A stretch of DNA of 64,000 nt from the NCBI GenBank assembly GCA_028718125.1, contig JAQUMN010000002.1, positions 10,463 through 74,462 on the forward strand. The letters are read 5' to 3'. Numbering within the stretch: position 1 is the stretch's first letter; every line of letters begins with the position of its first letter. The notes under the pieces were generated by a model. The model had not been told where the DNA came from. It searched no databases and saw only the letters and a program-made list of their open reading frames with translations. A program made the position numbers and the translations under genes. The DNA is from Kiritimatiellia bacterium. GTDB lineage: Bacteria; Verrucomicrobiota; Kiritimatiellia; JAAZAB01. Below, one piece after another: positions 27,302 through 37,919 of the stretch.

Positions 27302-29389
27302 TCATTTCAATTCAATAACCTCATACCCTTTCAAGCTGGGCAAAATCAAAGAGACTGTTTCCGAATATTTCTCCACGAGCAGTTCCCTGTTCAACCACAG
27401 CGCCTTTGCTTCTTTGACATCCATGCCTGAAAGGGCGATTTTCAAGTCGGTTAAAGGCTGGATGAAAGTCATGGGACGTCTCGGGCCTGAGGACCGGTTG
27501 ATCAGGTGAAGAAAAACTTTTTTTCCCTTCCTTCTCAAACTCGCTTCCACCCAGGACGCGTTATCGTTATTTATGGCGACCAAGGGCGCGCAGGTCTTAT
27601 GGCAGATGTTTTTTATCAGATTAAGATATTCGGGAAAATGAAAACAGGAAATGCCCTGCCCGAATGTCCCGGCCAGATAAAAGACCTTTCCTTTGCCGAA
27701 ACGGTTCTCAACAAGGAAAGGTTCGGAGGAAAGCTTTGGGTTGCCGTCATAACGCCCCTTCAGCCTTTCACGGTAATAGATAAGCGGCGTGCCGGTGGTG
27801 GGTTTTACTTTTATCCCATAGGCTGGCGCGGGAATATAGCTGTTCGTTATGTTTTTCAGGAAAGCCGGATCAATTCCTTTTACGGGCGAGACAAAGTCCC
27901 ATTCCATTTTGCCGAAAATCTCTCCGGTGAACTCAACGCCGAAAAGTTCCTGCAACTGGAAATGATTCTGTTTTTGCCCGGTTCCATTATAGAGGGATGT
28001 CTCAAAGGTTGCGATTAAATTTCCGCCTCCCTTCACGAAATCGCTTATTTCAGCGATCGCGCCAGCCGCAAGGCATGCGGCATTCGGCAAAACCAGCAAA
28101 TCATAATTTTTCAAATCATTGATGTTCTCATTGTCAATGACATCCAGAGGAAGCTGTGCTTTCGCCAGACTTTCATAAAGCCCCCGGAATTCCTGCACGA
28201 TATCGCCGATTCCCTCGGCCTTGATCTCGCGGGTAAAGTCGGACAGCGGAATGGAAGAGCCGCTGTAAACTTCGGCCGTGGCGGATGGCCAGAGAAGCGC
28301 TATCCTGGCTAAAGACTTTGTCTGGAAGAAAGGATCGGGATTATCCTTAACGAAACGATTGTAGTCTGTTATTACATCCATCTCGGGCTGGTTGAGATTC
28401 TCAGGCATGACAGCGGTCCAGTAGTTTGCTCCGCCTGCCAGAGTTTCGGCCAGAAGAATGCTGATTTCCTCTTTCGGCAGAAGATAGTATGTCCATGGTT
28501 TGAGCATGCCGCAGCTGAAAACAATGCCCGGTTTTCCCTGCGCCTGTCTGGAAAGGATCCTGGCCGCCATTCCCGCCTTGTAAACAGGAGAGGCGTTTAA
28601 ATCTCCATGCAGAAAACCTCCCTCAGCGCCGAGCAGGTCGCTGTGCTTGATGATGCGGTGATTGTCCCTGCCGGTTGGCCAGTAAGGCGCATTGCTGTTG
28701 CAGTTCATGCATAACATGATTTCCGGATTGGCGGTTTTGACTATGTCATTGGTGTCTGAAAGAAATCTGGCGATGCTGTCGGCCTGGAATTCCACAAGTT
28801 CTTTCCAGAGCGGATTTTTCCGGTCGGACTTCAACGGCATATCCTTGCCCGTCCTTTCCCTGAACAATCTCCGGCAGGTATCGCAGTAGCAGCTTGAATC
28901 AAAGAAAATCGGGCCGTCGTAGAAAATTCCGTCAATTTCATATTTGCATAAATCAGCCACGATCTGAAACACCCAGTTCCGATAAGGGCCGTTAATGCAA
29001 AAGGATGTTCCCGTGGTATAGATATTGTCAATGGCTTTGCCATTTTCCTTGATCTGCTGCCAGTCGGGATGTTCTTTGCCGAATTCCATTGTGTACCAGT
29101 GGACGTTGAAATAAACAATGACCTTTATCCCGTTTTTATGCGCCATTGGCAGATACTCTCCAAGGAGATCAGGGTTTTCTTTCCTGCTCAGGCTCGTTTT
29201 GAAGCAAAAACCGGTCTCATCAAGCCCTGCCTTGTGCTGCATGCAATGGAAATGCTGGACGTTTGCCCCAAGTCGTTTGATGGCCTCCACTTCTTTTTGA
29301 AGCGGGAGTTCGGGGTTGAAGCAACTGCAAATCTCGGCAATCCTTAACGGTTCCTTGTCCCACCAATGCGGCATCTTCGATGTTTTCAT
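27302..29389 (-). CDS. Putative glycosidase paralog (GHL6/beta-galactosidase-trimerisation-like)
   Basis: CYCDTCRRLFRERTGKDMP motif; YDLLVLPNAACLAAGAIAEISDFVKGGGNLIATFETSLYNGTG; start at MKTSKMPHWWDKEPLR chosen. Confidence 0.65.
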   Translation of the reverse strand: MKTSKMPHWWDKEPLRIAEICSCFNPELPLQKEVEAIKRLGANVQHFHCMQHKAGLDETGFCFKTSLSRKENPDLLGEYLPMAHKNGIKVIVYFNVHWYTMEFGKEHPDWQQIKENGKAIDNIYTTGTSFCINGPYRNWVFQIVADLCKYEIDGIFYDGPIFFDSSCYCDTCRRLFRERTGKDMPLKSDRKNPLWKELVEFQADSIARFLSDTNDIVKTANPEIMLCMNCNSNAPYWPTGRDNHRIIKHSDLLGAEGGFLHGDLNASPVYKAGMAARILSRQAQGKPGIVFSCGMLKPWTYYLLPKEEISILLAETLAGGANYWTAVMPENLNQPEMDVITDYNRFVKDNPDPFFQTKSLARIALLWPSATAEVYSGSSIPLSDFTREIKAEGIGDIVQEFRGLYESLAKAQLPLDVIDNENINDLKNYDLLVLPNAACLAAGAIAEISDFVKGGGNLIATFETSLYNGTGQKQNHFQLQELFGVEFTGEIFGKMEWDFVSPVKGIDPAFLKNITNSYIPAPAYGIKVKPTTGTPLIYYRERLKGRYDGNPKLSSEPFLVENRFGKGKVFYLAGTFGQGISCFHFPEYLNLIKNICHKTCAPLVAINNDNASWVEASLRRKGKKVFLHLINRSSGPRRPMTFIQPLTDLKIALSGMDVKEAKALWLNRELLVEKYSETVSLILPSLKGYEVIELK

Positions 29390-29430
29390 TTCTCCTCCTT
29401 CTTGTTGTTTTCCTTCATGGTTTAGATTCG

Positions 29431-32400
29431 CTACTCCAGCACGATCATTTCGTAGACCTCCAGGTTTCTGATCCGACATATCAATGTGTCGTTTCGGCTA
29501 AACGTCTCGACCGGCTGTTGATCGTTTCCATAAAATACTCTTTTCGGTCCGGCGCCGGTTCCCTGCAACGGCAGCTCAAGCTCGATGCCTTTCACCGGAA
29601 CGTTGGTCAGCGAATGGTTGATGAAATGCAGAATCTTCCTGGACGGGTTCGCCTGCAACCGCATGGTGACTTCCACGTCTTCAGGACAGTTTTTCACAGT
29701 AAAGGGAAGTTCGGATTTCGTCAAGGCAAGGCCCTCCTGAACGGAATCCGCCAGGAATTCCTTGATGCCTTTGAAAAACTTAATATCTCTGGCAAAAGGC
29801 GACCGGATCTTCATGCCGGTAGACGTCAATGAAAGCCCGGGATGATAAGCGCTTATAAACAAACAACCGCCTTTGCCATTGCGATTAAACAACACCGCCG
29901 GCTCGCCATTTTCCCATTTGGCTTTGACTGTCCCCGTGGTCGGTTCCACAAGGTCATAGGCATCCGCCTTGCACAGCGTTTGATCGGGCGCCTTGCCGAA
30001 TGACAGGTTCCCCTTGGTCTTTTTGGTCTGGACATATTTGACGCCTAAAACATCGCCAAGCCGATAATCCTTCTGATGCCGCCCCCAAACATCCAAGAGC
30101 GAACTGCCGCCGGTCGCAATCAGGTAGCCGCCACCCGCCACCCATGCGCGGATCAATGCCAACGCTTCGGGCTCCAGGGACCCGGCATCGGAAAGCAGGA
30201 GCACTTTGTAGCGCTTGAGCGTTTCGGCCTTTAGCCCATCGGCATAGATCGGATCGCACTGAATGTGCGCGTGAGCCAAGGCCGCGTACAGCCCGAACTG
30301 ATTGCTGAAATAAGGGCCGTAACTGCAAGGGACACTATAGTCCTCCAGATTGGCTGAGCGTTCGGAGTATATTAAAGCTGTCTCGGCCACAGACGCCGTT
30401 TTGACCAAATACGTGTTCATCTGTTTCGCTCTTTGGGTATGCTCGATGGTCGCCGCCCATATTGCCGCGCGGTCACCGCAAAGCCGCGCATCGCGATCGC
30501 CCCACCCCTGCTTGAAAGTCGTCCACCAGGCAAAAAATTGATTGCCCTGCGCATGGGCGCAGCTCATGGCCAGGGCCCGGCGATAGGTTTCCACATTGCC
30601 GCCCTGATGCAACGCGGAAGTGAAAACCGAAGGTCCCCGGGCATTGGCCCGCAACAGTTCCAGGAAAAAGGACTGAACCGGGTCGCCGCCCACCCAGATA
30701 CTGCAGGCGACCACATCCGCGCAGGCCGACAAGCGCGACCAGCGGCAGGCAAAAGGAATCCCGATAAACCGGGCGCGATTGATCAAGCGCCAGACCACCA
30801 CGTCTTCTTTGACGCCGTGCAGATACTCATACAGCTCCCGCCAATAGGCCGCGTGGCCGTCGGAAAGAAAATCCTGATATTCCATCCAGAGCACTTGATG
30901 GGCCTCACGGTCTTTGGACGTAGGTAGGTCGATTTCGTTCAATGCGCCCAAACCCAATGCTGCCAAACGGGCATTGTCATATTTGTTCTTCAAGTAGTTT
31001 CGGAAAGGACCCACCATTTTTTTTCGATTTTCAGCGCTGATATTTCCAGGTTGCAGGTTGTAAAATGCATAATGGTCGTCACTCAAGACTTCATCCAGTT
31101 GAACGCCAACGAAAGACGGATACTTCGCGCCTTGCTTGATTAGACAGTCCTCCACCTTTTTCCTCCAAACCAGCATGGCCGGGTCAATGAAATAAGGCAT
31201 AGCTGGCGGCTTGCCGACCTCATTGTCGCCTTGGGGCCAGTACAGCATCCGAATGCCATAGCGCCGCATCTCGGGCTCCATATCGCTTAAGGTCGCATGG
31301 AGGTTTTCAGGGGACTGACGGCGAAAGTCATATTGATTCTCGATTACGTTGAAACCATAATGGCCCAGGTACCGCAACGTTTCGACGCGCCCCGGAACCA
31401 GGAAACCGTCATCGAACATGTCCAAAAGGAAGGTGTTTTCCAGCCATGCCTTGGGATCGCCATACGGCTTGGACGTAACGGGCAATTCCTTCCTCAAGAC
31501 CGCCAGCTTGGAACAAAAAGGGCTTGTTTCCGCTTGAAGTTTATCCTTGAACTCCTTGATCGGCGGCAGGTAGCGTTCCTGCCGCGCCGCGCTGGTGGTC
31601 ACGTCAAATTCGTCAACTGCATATTTGGGATGGGGAAGCGCTTGGGCCTCCAAACGCAAATTTTCCCATTCCTTTGCGGTGCGCTCGACGGGCAGGTCCG
31701 CCTTTTTCAGTAGGGCATCGAAAGGCTCCGCGCAACGTTTGCCGAAATCATCCAGCCGGGCGGGGATAGCATGGCGCGCATCAGCGATCTGTCGCTGGTA
31801 GGCTTCATATTCGGCCCCAGATATTTTACCTTTGATCTCTTCGGCGTCAAACCCGGCAATATCAAGCATGGTCTCGATTTCATTGCCGGCGGAAGTGATT
31901 TGAAATAATGTCGCTTTGCGATCACGGCTGACGTCCGCTTTCATTTTTTCCCGGAACAGAAGAACCTTGGCATGTTCCGGGTCCACCGCCCTCCCGGCGC
32001 TCACCCACTGAATGCTGTTGAGCAGCAAGCCCAATTCATTGCCTTGCGGCGGAAGTTCCTTGTTCCCTTCGGCCAAGCCTGTTGCAAAGGCTATCTGCAA
32101 AACACGGCCCCGTCCTGATATTCCGGCCACCACCACCGCGCGCCCCTCGCTGTCCTCGCTTAGAACCTGGCCGGCGGCGCCCGCGGACATGGTAATATAG
32201 TCGCCGTAAGCGCATTCAATTGCGGCGGGCAGTCCTTTAAAGACCGGATGCGCCGGGTCTTTTACCTGAAAAGGCCGGGAGACAAAATACTTTCCCGCAC
32301 ACTTGGCGATTTCCGGAAAAAGCGGGTCGACTAACGGACCATTGTACCCCACGGAGTTATGAAAACATATAAGCCCGCCGCCGCTCAAAACAAAAGCCCG

Positions 32401-33231
32401 CAGCCGGGAACACCAATCGGCCGGCGCGCCGCCGCCTTCTCCCCAGGAAGGGATCAAAATCACCATTTCTCGCACCAGATTCTCCGGGCCGAAATTGTCG
32501 ATATATTCCGCCTTGATATTTTTTTGCGCGCCAAGCGCCTCATACAATCCTTGCGCGCCGTATACGCCGCCGTTGCGGCGGTAAATGCCGACCGGGATGG
32601 GCTTGGCGTCGTCCGCGGCCGCCCGCGCCAGGAAACCTTTCAATATCTTTTCGGCCGTGGCGGCCTCCAGCACCTTGTCTTCGATCAACCGTGAAACCTG
32701 ATCAGTGGTTGTAATTGGAGACACGACCACGTCATCCACCCATATTCCACCCGGAATGCTCGCCGGCGTAGGCATAAATCTAACACAGATCGTACCATTC
32801 GATTTTGCAGAAGAGGGAAACACGTAAGCGGATTTATGCCAGGTTTCGCCCGCAAAATTATGATTAATGGCCTCAGCCCGCCCGCTGATAATAAGCGACA
32901 GCGCCCCTTTAATCTGCCCCTGGGTCTTGCCCTGGAAGCTTATCTGATAATAAGTATCCGGCGTACTTTGGATTTCCTGCTGGATCACCCGCCAATCGCC
33001 ATTAACATCATTCTTCACAACCATTGCCGCTTTACCGACCCGGGCCTGCGTCAAATCCCGATAGGCCGTATCACGGGTCGCCTGCCATCGGGACCAGCCC
33101 GCCGGCAGGGTCGGATCATCGGGCGCCGCATCTTCAAAACTGCCGTTTTTCAAGAGATTGGGCGCGAGCTCCGCGCCCCCCGCCACACACCCCATCACAA
33201 GCATCGCCATGATTAAAATCGCCTTGCGCAT
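29431..33231 (-). CDS. Secreted multidomain putative glycosidase: CBM-like + ThuA-like + GH-like + GATase-like
   Basis: Signal peptide MRKAILIMAMLVMGCVAGG; NLLKNGSFEDAAP; ThuA-like LRAFVLSGGGLICFHNSVGYNGPLVDPLFPEI...; YKVLLLSDAGSLEPEALALIRAWVAGGGYLIATGGSSLLDVWGR. Confidence 0.65.
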   Translation of the reverse strand: MRKAILIMAMLVMGCVAGGAELAPNLLKNGSFEDAAPDDPTLPAGWSRWQATRDTAYRDLTQARVGKAAMVVKNDVNGDWRVIQQEIQSTPDTYYQISFQGKTQGQIKGALSLIISGRAEAINHNFAGETWHKSAYVFPSSAKSNGTICVRFMPTPASIPGGIWVDDVVVSPITTTDQVSRLIEDKVLEAATAEKILKGFLARAAADDAKPIPVGIYRRNGGVYGAQGLYEALGAQKNIKAEYIDNFGPENLVREMVILIPSWGEGGGAPADWCSRLRAFVLSGGGLICFHNSVGYNGPLVDPLFPEIAKCAGKYFVSRPFQVKDPAHPVFKGLPAAIECAYGDYITMSAGAAGQVLSEDSEGRAVVVAGISGRGRVLQIAFATGLAEGNKELPPQGNELGLLLNSIQWVSAGRAVDPEHAKVLLFREKMKADVSRDRKATLFQITSAGNEIETMLDIAGFDAEEIKGKISGAEYEAYQRQIADARHAIPARLDDFGKRCAEPFDALLKKADLPVERTAKEWENLRLEAQALPHPKYAVDEFDVTTSAARQERYLPPIKEFKDKLQAETSPFCSKLAVLRKELPVTSKPYGDPKAWLENTFLLDMFDDGFLVPGRVETLRYLGHYGFNVIENQYDFRRQSPENLHATLSDMEPEMRRYGIRMLYWPQGDNEVGKPPAMPYFIDPAMLVWRKKVEDCLIKQGAKYPSFVGVQLDEVLSDDHYAFYNLQPGNISAENRKKMVGPFRNYLKNKYDNARLAALGLGALNEIDLPTSKDREAHQVLWMEYQDFLSDGHAAYWRELYEYLHGVKEDVVVWRLINRARFIGIPFACRWSRLSACADVVACSIWVGGDPVQSFFLELLRANARGPSVFTSALHQGGNVETYRRALAMSCAHAQGNQFFAWWTTFKQGWGDRDARLCGDRAAIWAATIEHTQRAKQMNTYLVKTASVAETALIYSERSANLEDYSVPCSYGPYFSNQFGLYAALAHAHIQCDPIYADGLKAETLKRYKVLLLSDAGSLEPEALALIRAWVAGGGYLIATGGSSLLDVWGRHQKDYRLGDVLGVKYVQTKKTKGNLSFGKAPDQTLCKADAYDLVEPTTGTVKAKWENGEPAVLFNRNGKGGCLFISAYHPGLSLTSTGMKIRSPFARDIKFFKGIKEFLADSVQEGLALTKSELPFTVKNCPEDVEVTMRLQANPSRKILHFINHSLTNVPVKGIELELPLQGTGAGPKRVFYGNDQQPVETFSRNDTLICRIRNLEVYEMIVLE

Positions 33232-33344
33232 AGTTGGGTTCTTTCGTTTGTAGTTTATCATCCGCAACATTTGATTCTTCGTAACCACTTCCGTGTTCAG
33301 TATTCAGGAATCAGAATTCAGACAGTAGCATCTACTGCGGCATT

Positions 33345-36300
33345 TCACTCAATGATCACCATCTCGTGAATATCAAGGTCGCGCAGCCCAAAACGCAGGT
33401 AGTCGCCCTGCCGTTCAAAAACCATATCTTGGTTGTTATCGGGGTAAAAGACCCGGCCGGCGCTCTTGGGCGCTTTGACCTTCAACGTTATACCGGATAT
33501 TTTGGCTTTTATATTGGCCTTATAATTAAGGATCTGGATTATTTTCCGTTTTCCGCCGTCCTGGTCCTTTAGCACGATTTCAACCGTTTCCGGACAATTC
33601 TCCGCTATTATCTCATCGGGGGTATGACTCAAGTCGCAAGCCTTGGCCAACAATCCTTTTAGCAGGGCAATATTGCCGGGATAATATTCGCGGTAAAGCG
33701 GATAAGAACTCAGCACTTCTTTATACTGACAGGCCAGTCCTGCTCCAATACCGGTCAGAAACAGGCAATATCCCTTGCCGTAAGAGTTGAGCGTCAAAGC
33801 CGGCGAGCCATCTCTCCAAGTCCCGAGAACTTGCGCGGTGACCGGATTGACCTTGTCGTAACCCGCACGCAGGTCGTATTCCACCCGGCCGGTAAACCAA
33901 TCTGCTTTGACATCAGCCTCGGCAACATACTGTTTTTCCACCAGGTCGCGCGGCAGGTCGAAGAATTTGTTGTCGTTCGTGCCCATGAATTCCCGGCCGG
34001 TAAAATTTACTCCGAACACGTCCGAAAACCGATAATTCTGTTCCTCGCGGCCCCAGCGATCGCATAATGAAGTGGATGCCGTGCCGATCAACACTCCGCC
34101 TTTATTCACCCAGTTCCGAATAATAGCCTCCTCCCCCGGGGTAAGGGACCGGGCATCGGGAATGATCAATGTTTTATATTGATCAATTTTTTTGGCTGAA
34201 AGCGTCTCGGCCCAGATCAGATTGAACTGGGCATGCGCATGGCATAGCGCCTCGTACCAGCCGCGCAGATTTTGCGCATAGCGGGTTTCTGTAAACGTCT
34301 GCACCGGTCCTAAAAAGCGCCCGTAAACCGTGGCGGTAGTGCGGCCGGAATAGACCAGACCAAGCTGGCGTGGAGTTTCAACATTGATCAGATAACGCTC
34401 CAATTTCTCCGCTTTTTGAAATGATTTGGTAACGGTTTCCCACATGCCCGGTTTCCAGTTGCCTCTTTCTTCGCCAAATGTTCCGGGATGCTTAAAAGCC
34501 TGGCCCCAGACATAATTCATGAATCGCTGGCTGTGCGCCATACCGATGGCCATGCCCAGATCATAATGCCTAGCATCAGGCGCTCTGAACATGTATACCT
34601 CCATGCCCACCGGCCGCGCCTCGCCGTCACGGCAAAGCTCGGCCAGGAATGCATTATCGTAAGCGGCCGGCGAATAAGAAGGCTCGGTACCGGGCGAATC
34701 AATATACATTCCCAGTTTTGCGTAAACTGAGATGGTATAGCCCTTGCAGGCCGGAGCGACCGTGATATCGTACATGATGGGCGTGTTTTTTCTGCGTTGG
34801 CGCAGCCAGTCGGCGTTTTCCCGCCAATATTCCAGACACATTGCGTCAGCCGTTTCGATGCATTCGGCATATAATACTGGATTTTTCTGTTTGATTTCCA
34901 ACAAGTGCATGTTCTTCAACAAATCGGCGTTAAGCGCGTTATCGGTCAGGCCGAGTTGTCCACGCATTTCCGCGGGATAATCGGATTTTATTTTTTCCTT
35001 CAGCCTGCTTACAAAATACGGTCCGGCAACGCCGCACCGGACAAAGTCAAAGTGCTGTTGGCTGGCATAATTCATAGGCCATTCCTCGCGCCAGATGCCG
35101 CCAAATGCCGGGAAGTCGCTAATTTCATCCACAAGCGCCGCGATTTCCAGCTTAGTAAACGTCTCGTGGCTATCGGGGCAGGGACCGCCGGGGAACAGTT
35201 TAAGGCCAGCGTCCTCGAACGAATGCATGAAGTAATCCGTGAATTCCATCTGCATGTCAACCCATTTGGAATCGTTAAAAAACGCACAACTTTTGTAAGG
35301 CAGATATGACACCATTTGATTAATGCCGTTGCCCCCGGCCTGTCCGGCATATTGATGAATCAGCCATTGCGATGCCGGCCGGCACCAGTAATCTTGCACC
35401 CTCTGAAATATCCGGTGATATCGATTGTTGGCCACATAAAAATTTTTCTTTGTTTTCAGGAAAGCGGGCTGAACAATTCCGGACGTCGCCGGCGTTTGTT
35501 TTGCGGATTTGATTGCAGCGACGGCATACTGCGCGCCTCCCCACACAAATGCAGACCCGCGGCCGCCAACTTTTTTGGAAACGGCAAAAGAGGCAGCTTT
35601 TTCCAGAAGGGGGATATGTTGCGTTGTCCCGCATTTGCCCAGTCCAAGGCATAGTCCATAGAGGAATTGATGGGGGGCGTCTTTTTTGAGGTTGGCCTCC
35701 AGAAGTTTGGCCAGTTCCTCTGCCGCCGCGTTTCCGCCGATCTCACCCAGCGCTTTTGACGCCTGTCCTTTGAGCTCTGCGTTTAATCCGCTCTCCTCCA
35801 GACTGATGCCCTCGCGTATTATCTTAACAAGGCCCGGGATTGCATTGGTGTCTCTGAGCCAGCCCAGCGAAATAATGGCGTTTTCAACCAGATAAAAATC
35901 CGCGCTGTTATTGAGCAAAGGAATCAGCATCGCGGTCGCTTGCCGGTCGCCGATCATGCCCAGCGCCTGTATTGCGCGGCACCGCCGCCACGGATCTTGG
36001 TTTTGTTGCACAATCCCGGACAGAGCCGGCACGGCCGCGTGCGCCCGCATCCAACTTAACGCATAGACCGCATTGCGAAACACAGCATCATCAGGCGCGG
36101 CTAAAAGTTCGACCAATTCCGACACGGCCTCAGGATATTCCAGCCGGCCGATTTCAAGCGCAGCGGCCGACTGTTCGCGCAAGTCGCCGTCTTTGATGTC
36201 CTTCATCAGACGGGCAGTGTCAGCATTCTCCTCCGACGGCATAGGGCGGGCCTTTTTCTCGTGGCTGGCCACAAATCCCGCGACCTTGTCCCGGAGCATA

Positions 36301-37403
36301 TCCGTGATTGTTTCAGGGAAAATTGTCTCGCGCCAGATCATGGGAAAAACTTCGTTGCCTTCGAAAGACGAGGCTTGCAAGGCTTCCAGACTCTGTCTCC
36401 TAATCGCGGCTATCTCTTTTTGCAGAAATTTCTCCTGGTTTTGCCTGGCGGTTTCCTGTGCCGCCGCAAGCTGACCTAAAAGCGCCTCCTTTTCCGCGCC
36501 ACCTTGCATGGCGTCAACAGTAAACCATAGCCGGCTCAGTTCATTATCAATGGTGTAATACAGGTCTTTTATCCGCTGGTCCGCAGAAAGCGCCGCCTGT
36601 GCGCGCGCCGCTTGCAAACGAATCTCCGGCCGGACATATGTGGCTGCGCCGGTTTCCCTCTCCGCCACACCACCTACCCAGCGAATCGAGTTGACCAGCA
36701 GGCGCCCGACATTTTTTGCGCTGCTCTCAGGCGAGGTGGAATAATTGAGCGCGAAATATATGCCCGCAGCCACGACTCGACCTTTGCCCACTGCCGACGC
36801 CACTACCAATGGTCTGGCCTCTTCATCCGTGTCCGTGCAGACAATCTCCACCCCATTACTTTGCCTAACCGTCATTGGCGCGTGTTCGGGATAACAATGA
36901 TAAAAGATAGGATCGAGTCCCGCGGCAACCGGATGGTCAGGTTTTGCCACTTTCATACCGCAACCATACCGTTGACCGGCGCTGTCCGGGCTTTGAAATT
37001 CGGGAAAAAGCACGTGCATGAACCACCTGTTATAGGAATCATGGGCCAGCAACAAGCCGTGCCCGCGGCACACGTATTCAATCAAACGGACGCGGATATC
37101 GCTGTCCAAACGCATGTAGTTGGGCTGCCACTTAGCCCCCAAGAAAAGCGCATCGTAGTCGTAGATCTTTTCGATCCAGCCGGTTTTTGGCAGATACTCG
37201 GCTTTTATGCCTTCCACACCGTTCAAATACTCGCAAACAGCTTTTTCTTGTTCCGGGAATACCCCCACCTTGATCAAGGACTCCGGCTTGGCCTGTTCGC
37301 CGGCCATAATCACCCCGCTTAACGCAAATACACTCATAACAAACACGGCGCTTTTGAACAGGGCGGCGAAGGAACATGTAATCACATTTTGGTAAATACG
37401 CAT
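33345..37403 (-). CDS. Secreted multidomain putative glycosidase: ThuA-like + HEAT repeats + GH-like + GATase-like
   Basis: 1357 aa ORF; HEAT units (DAVFRNAVYALSWMRAHAAVPALSGIV / DPWRRCRAIQALGMIGDRQATAMLIPLL); YKTLIIPDARSLTPGEEAIIRNWVNKGGVLIGTASTSLCDRWGR. Confidence 0.65.
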   Translation of the reverse strand: MRIYQNVITCSFAALFKSAVFVMSVFALSGVIMAGEQAKPESLIKVGVFPEQEKAVCEYLNGVEGIKAEYLPKTGWIEKIYDYDALFLGAKWQPNYMRLDSDIRVRLIEYVCRGHGLLLAHDSYNRWFMHVLFPEFQSPDSAGQRYGCGMKVAKPDHPVAAGLDPIFYHCYPEHAPMTVRQSNGVEIVCTDTDEEARPLVVASAVGKGRVVAAGIYFALNYSTSPESSAKNVGRLLVNSIRWVGGVAERETGAATYVRPEIRLQAARAQAALSADQRIKDLYYTIDNELSRLWFTVDAMQGGAEKEALLGQLAAAQETARQNQEKFLQKEIAAIRRQSLEALQASSFEGNEVFPMIWRETIFPETITDMLRDKVAGFVASHEKKARPMPSEENADTARLMKDIKDGDLREQSAAALEIGRLEYPEAVSELVELLAAPDDAVFRNAVYALSWMRAHAAVPALSGIVQQNQDPWRRCRAIQALGMIGDRQATAMLIPLLNNSADFYLVENAIISLGWLRDTNAIPGLVKIIREGISLEESGLNAELKGQASKALGEIGGNAAAEELAKLLEANLKKDAPHQFLYGLCLGLGKCGTTQHIPLLEKAASFAVSKKVGGRGSAFVWGGAQYAVAAIKSAKQTPATSGIVQPAFLKTKKNFYVANNRYHRIFQRVQDYWCRPASQWLIHQYAGQAGGNGINQMVSYLPYKSCAFFNDSKWVDMQMEFTDYFMHSFEDAGLKLFPGGPCPDSHETFTKLEIAALVDEISDFPAFGGIWREEWPMNYASQQHFDFVRCGVAGPYFVSRLKEKIKSDYPAEMRGQLGLTDNALNADLLKNMHLLEIKQKNPVLYAECIETADAMCLEYWRENADWLRQRRKNTPIMYDITVAPACKGYTISVYAKLGMYIDSPGTEPSYSPAAYDNAFLAELCRDGEARPVGMEVYMFRAPDARHYDLGMAIGMAHSQRFMNYVWGQAFKHPGTFGEERGNWKPGMWETVTKSFQKAEKLERYLINVETPRQLGLVYSGRTTATVYGRFLGPVQTFTETRYAQNLRGWYEALCHAHAQFNLIWAETLSAKKIDQYKTLIIPDARSLTPGEEAIIRNWVNKGGVLIGTASTSLCDRWGREEQNYRFSDVFGVNFTGREFMGTNDNKFFDLPRDLVEKQYVAEADVKADWFTGRVEYDLRAGYDKVNPVTAQVLGTWRDGSPALTLNSYGKGYCLFLTGIGAGLACQYKEVLSSYPLYREYYPGNIALLKGLLAKACDLSHTPDEIIAENCPETVEIVLKDQDGGKRKIIQILNYKANIKAKISGITLKVKAPKSAGRVFYPDNNQDMVFERQGDYLRFGLRDLDIHEMVIIE

Positions 37404-37517
37404 GATCTGACCTTCCATTTAAAACCATTGGCCGTTTGATAATAAATACGTTTGACAACTCAATGCCAGGCGTCTCAATCACGTATTTCATGAAAAAAGC
37501 GTCGATCTACTAAAAGT

Positions 37518-37605
37518 AAATAATACTCTTGGCCGGAGCGGAGGGAAATATCACTTTCCGACCTTCGGATGATAAAATCCGCGACAGGCCGAAGGACGGA
37601 ATCAT
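37518..37605 (-). pseudogene. AraC-family regulator 3'-end remnant (duplicate of the end of the 41356-42225 gene and its downstream flank)
   Basis: Minus strand RPSACRGFYHPKVGK* vs MTPSAYRGFYHQQAGK* at 41356; flanking ctcttggccgg..agagggaaatatcactttcc also shared with 41332-41365. Confidence 0.7.
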
Positions 37606-37919
37606 GGTGTATATGCGATGCACTTCGTAATGATCTCGCCCTGTTGAACATCAAGGCATGGGTTGCCCCTGCAACTGATGTCCGCGTCCCAGAATTCGAA
37701 ATCATAGGTGTTGTGATGCGGTTCAACCAGGGTGCCGTTACAAGCGGAATCCCATGTCGCAATGTAACAATCCAGGCTTTGCATCCAGGCCGTGTCACCG
37801 ACGCAACAGCCTGCCGTAGCAGTTACGGAATCCGTGCCGACCCGCAGATTACTGTGCGGCACGTACCAGGTCAGCAGAATCCGTATGGGTTTCTCCGCAT
37901 CCGGCTTGAGTTTATAAGG
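37602..37919 (-). pseudogene. Degenerate fragment resembling the C-terminal part of a GH116/DUF608-like (glucosylceramidase-type) enzyme
   Basis: KPDAEKPIRILLTWYVPHSNLRVGTDSVTATAGCCVGDTAWMQSLDCYIATWDSACNGTLVEPHHNTYDFEFWDADISC; the EPHHNTYD-EFW segment resembles the family signature; no full-length ORF. Confidence 0.4.
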
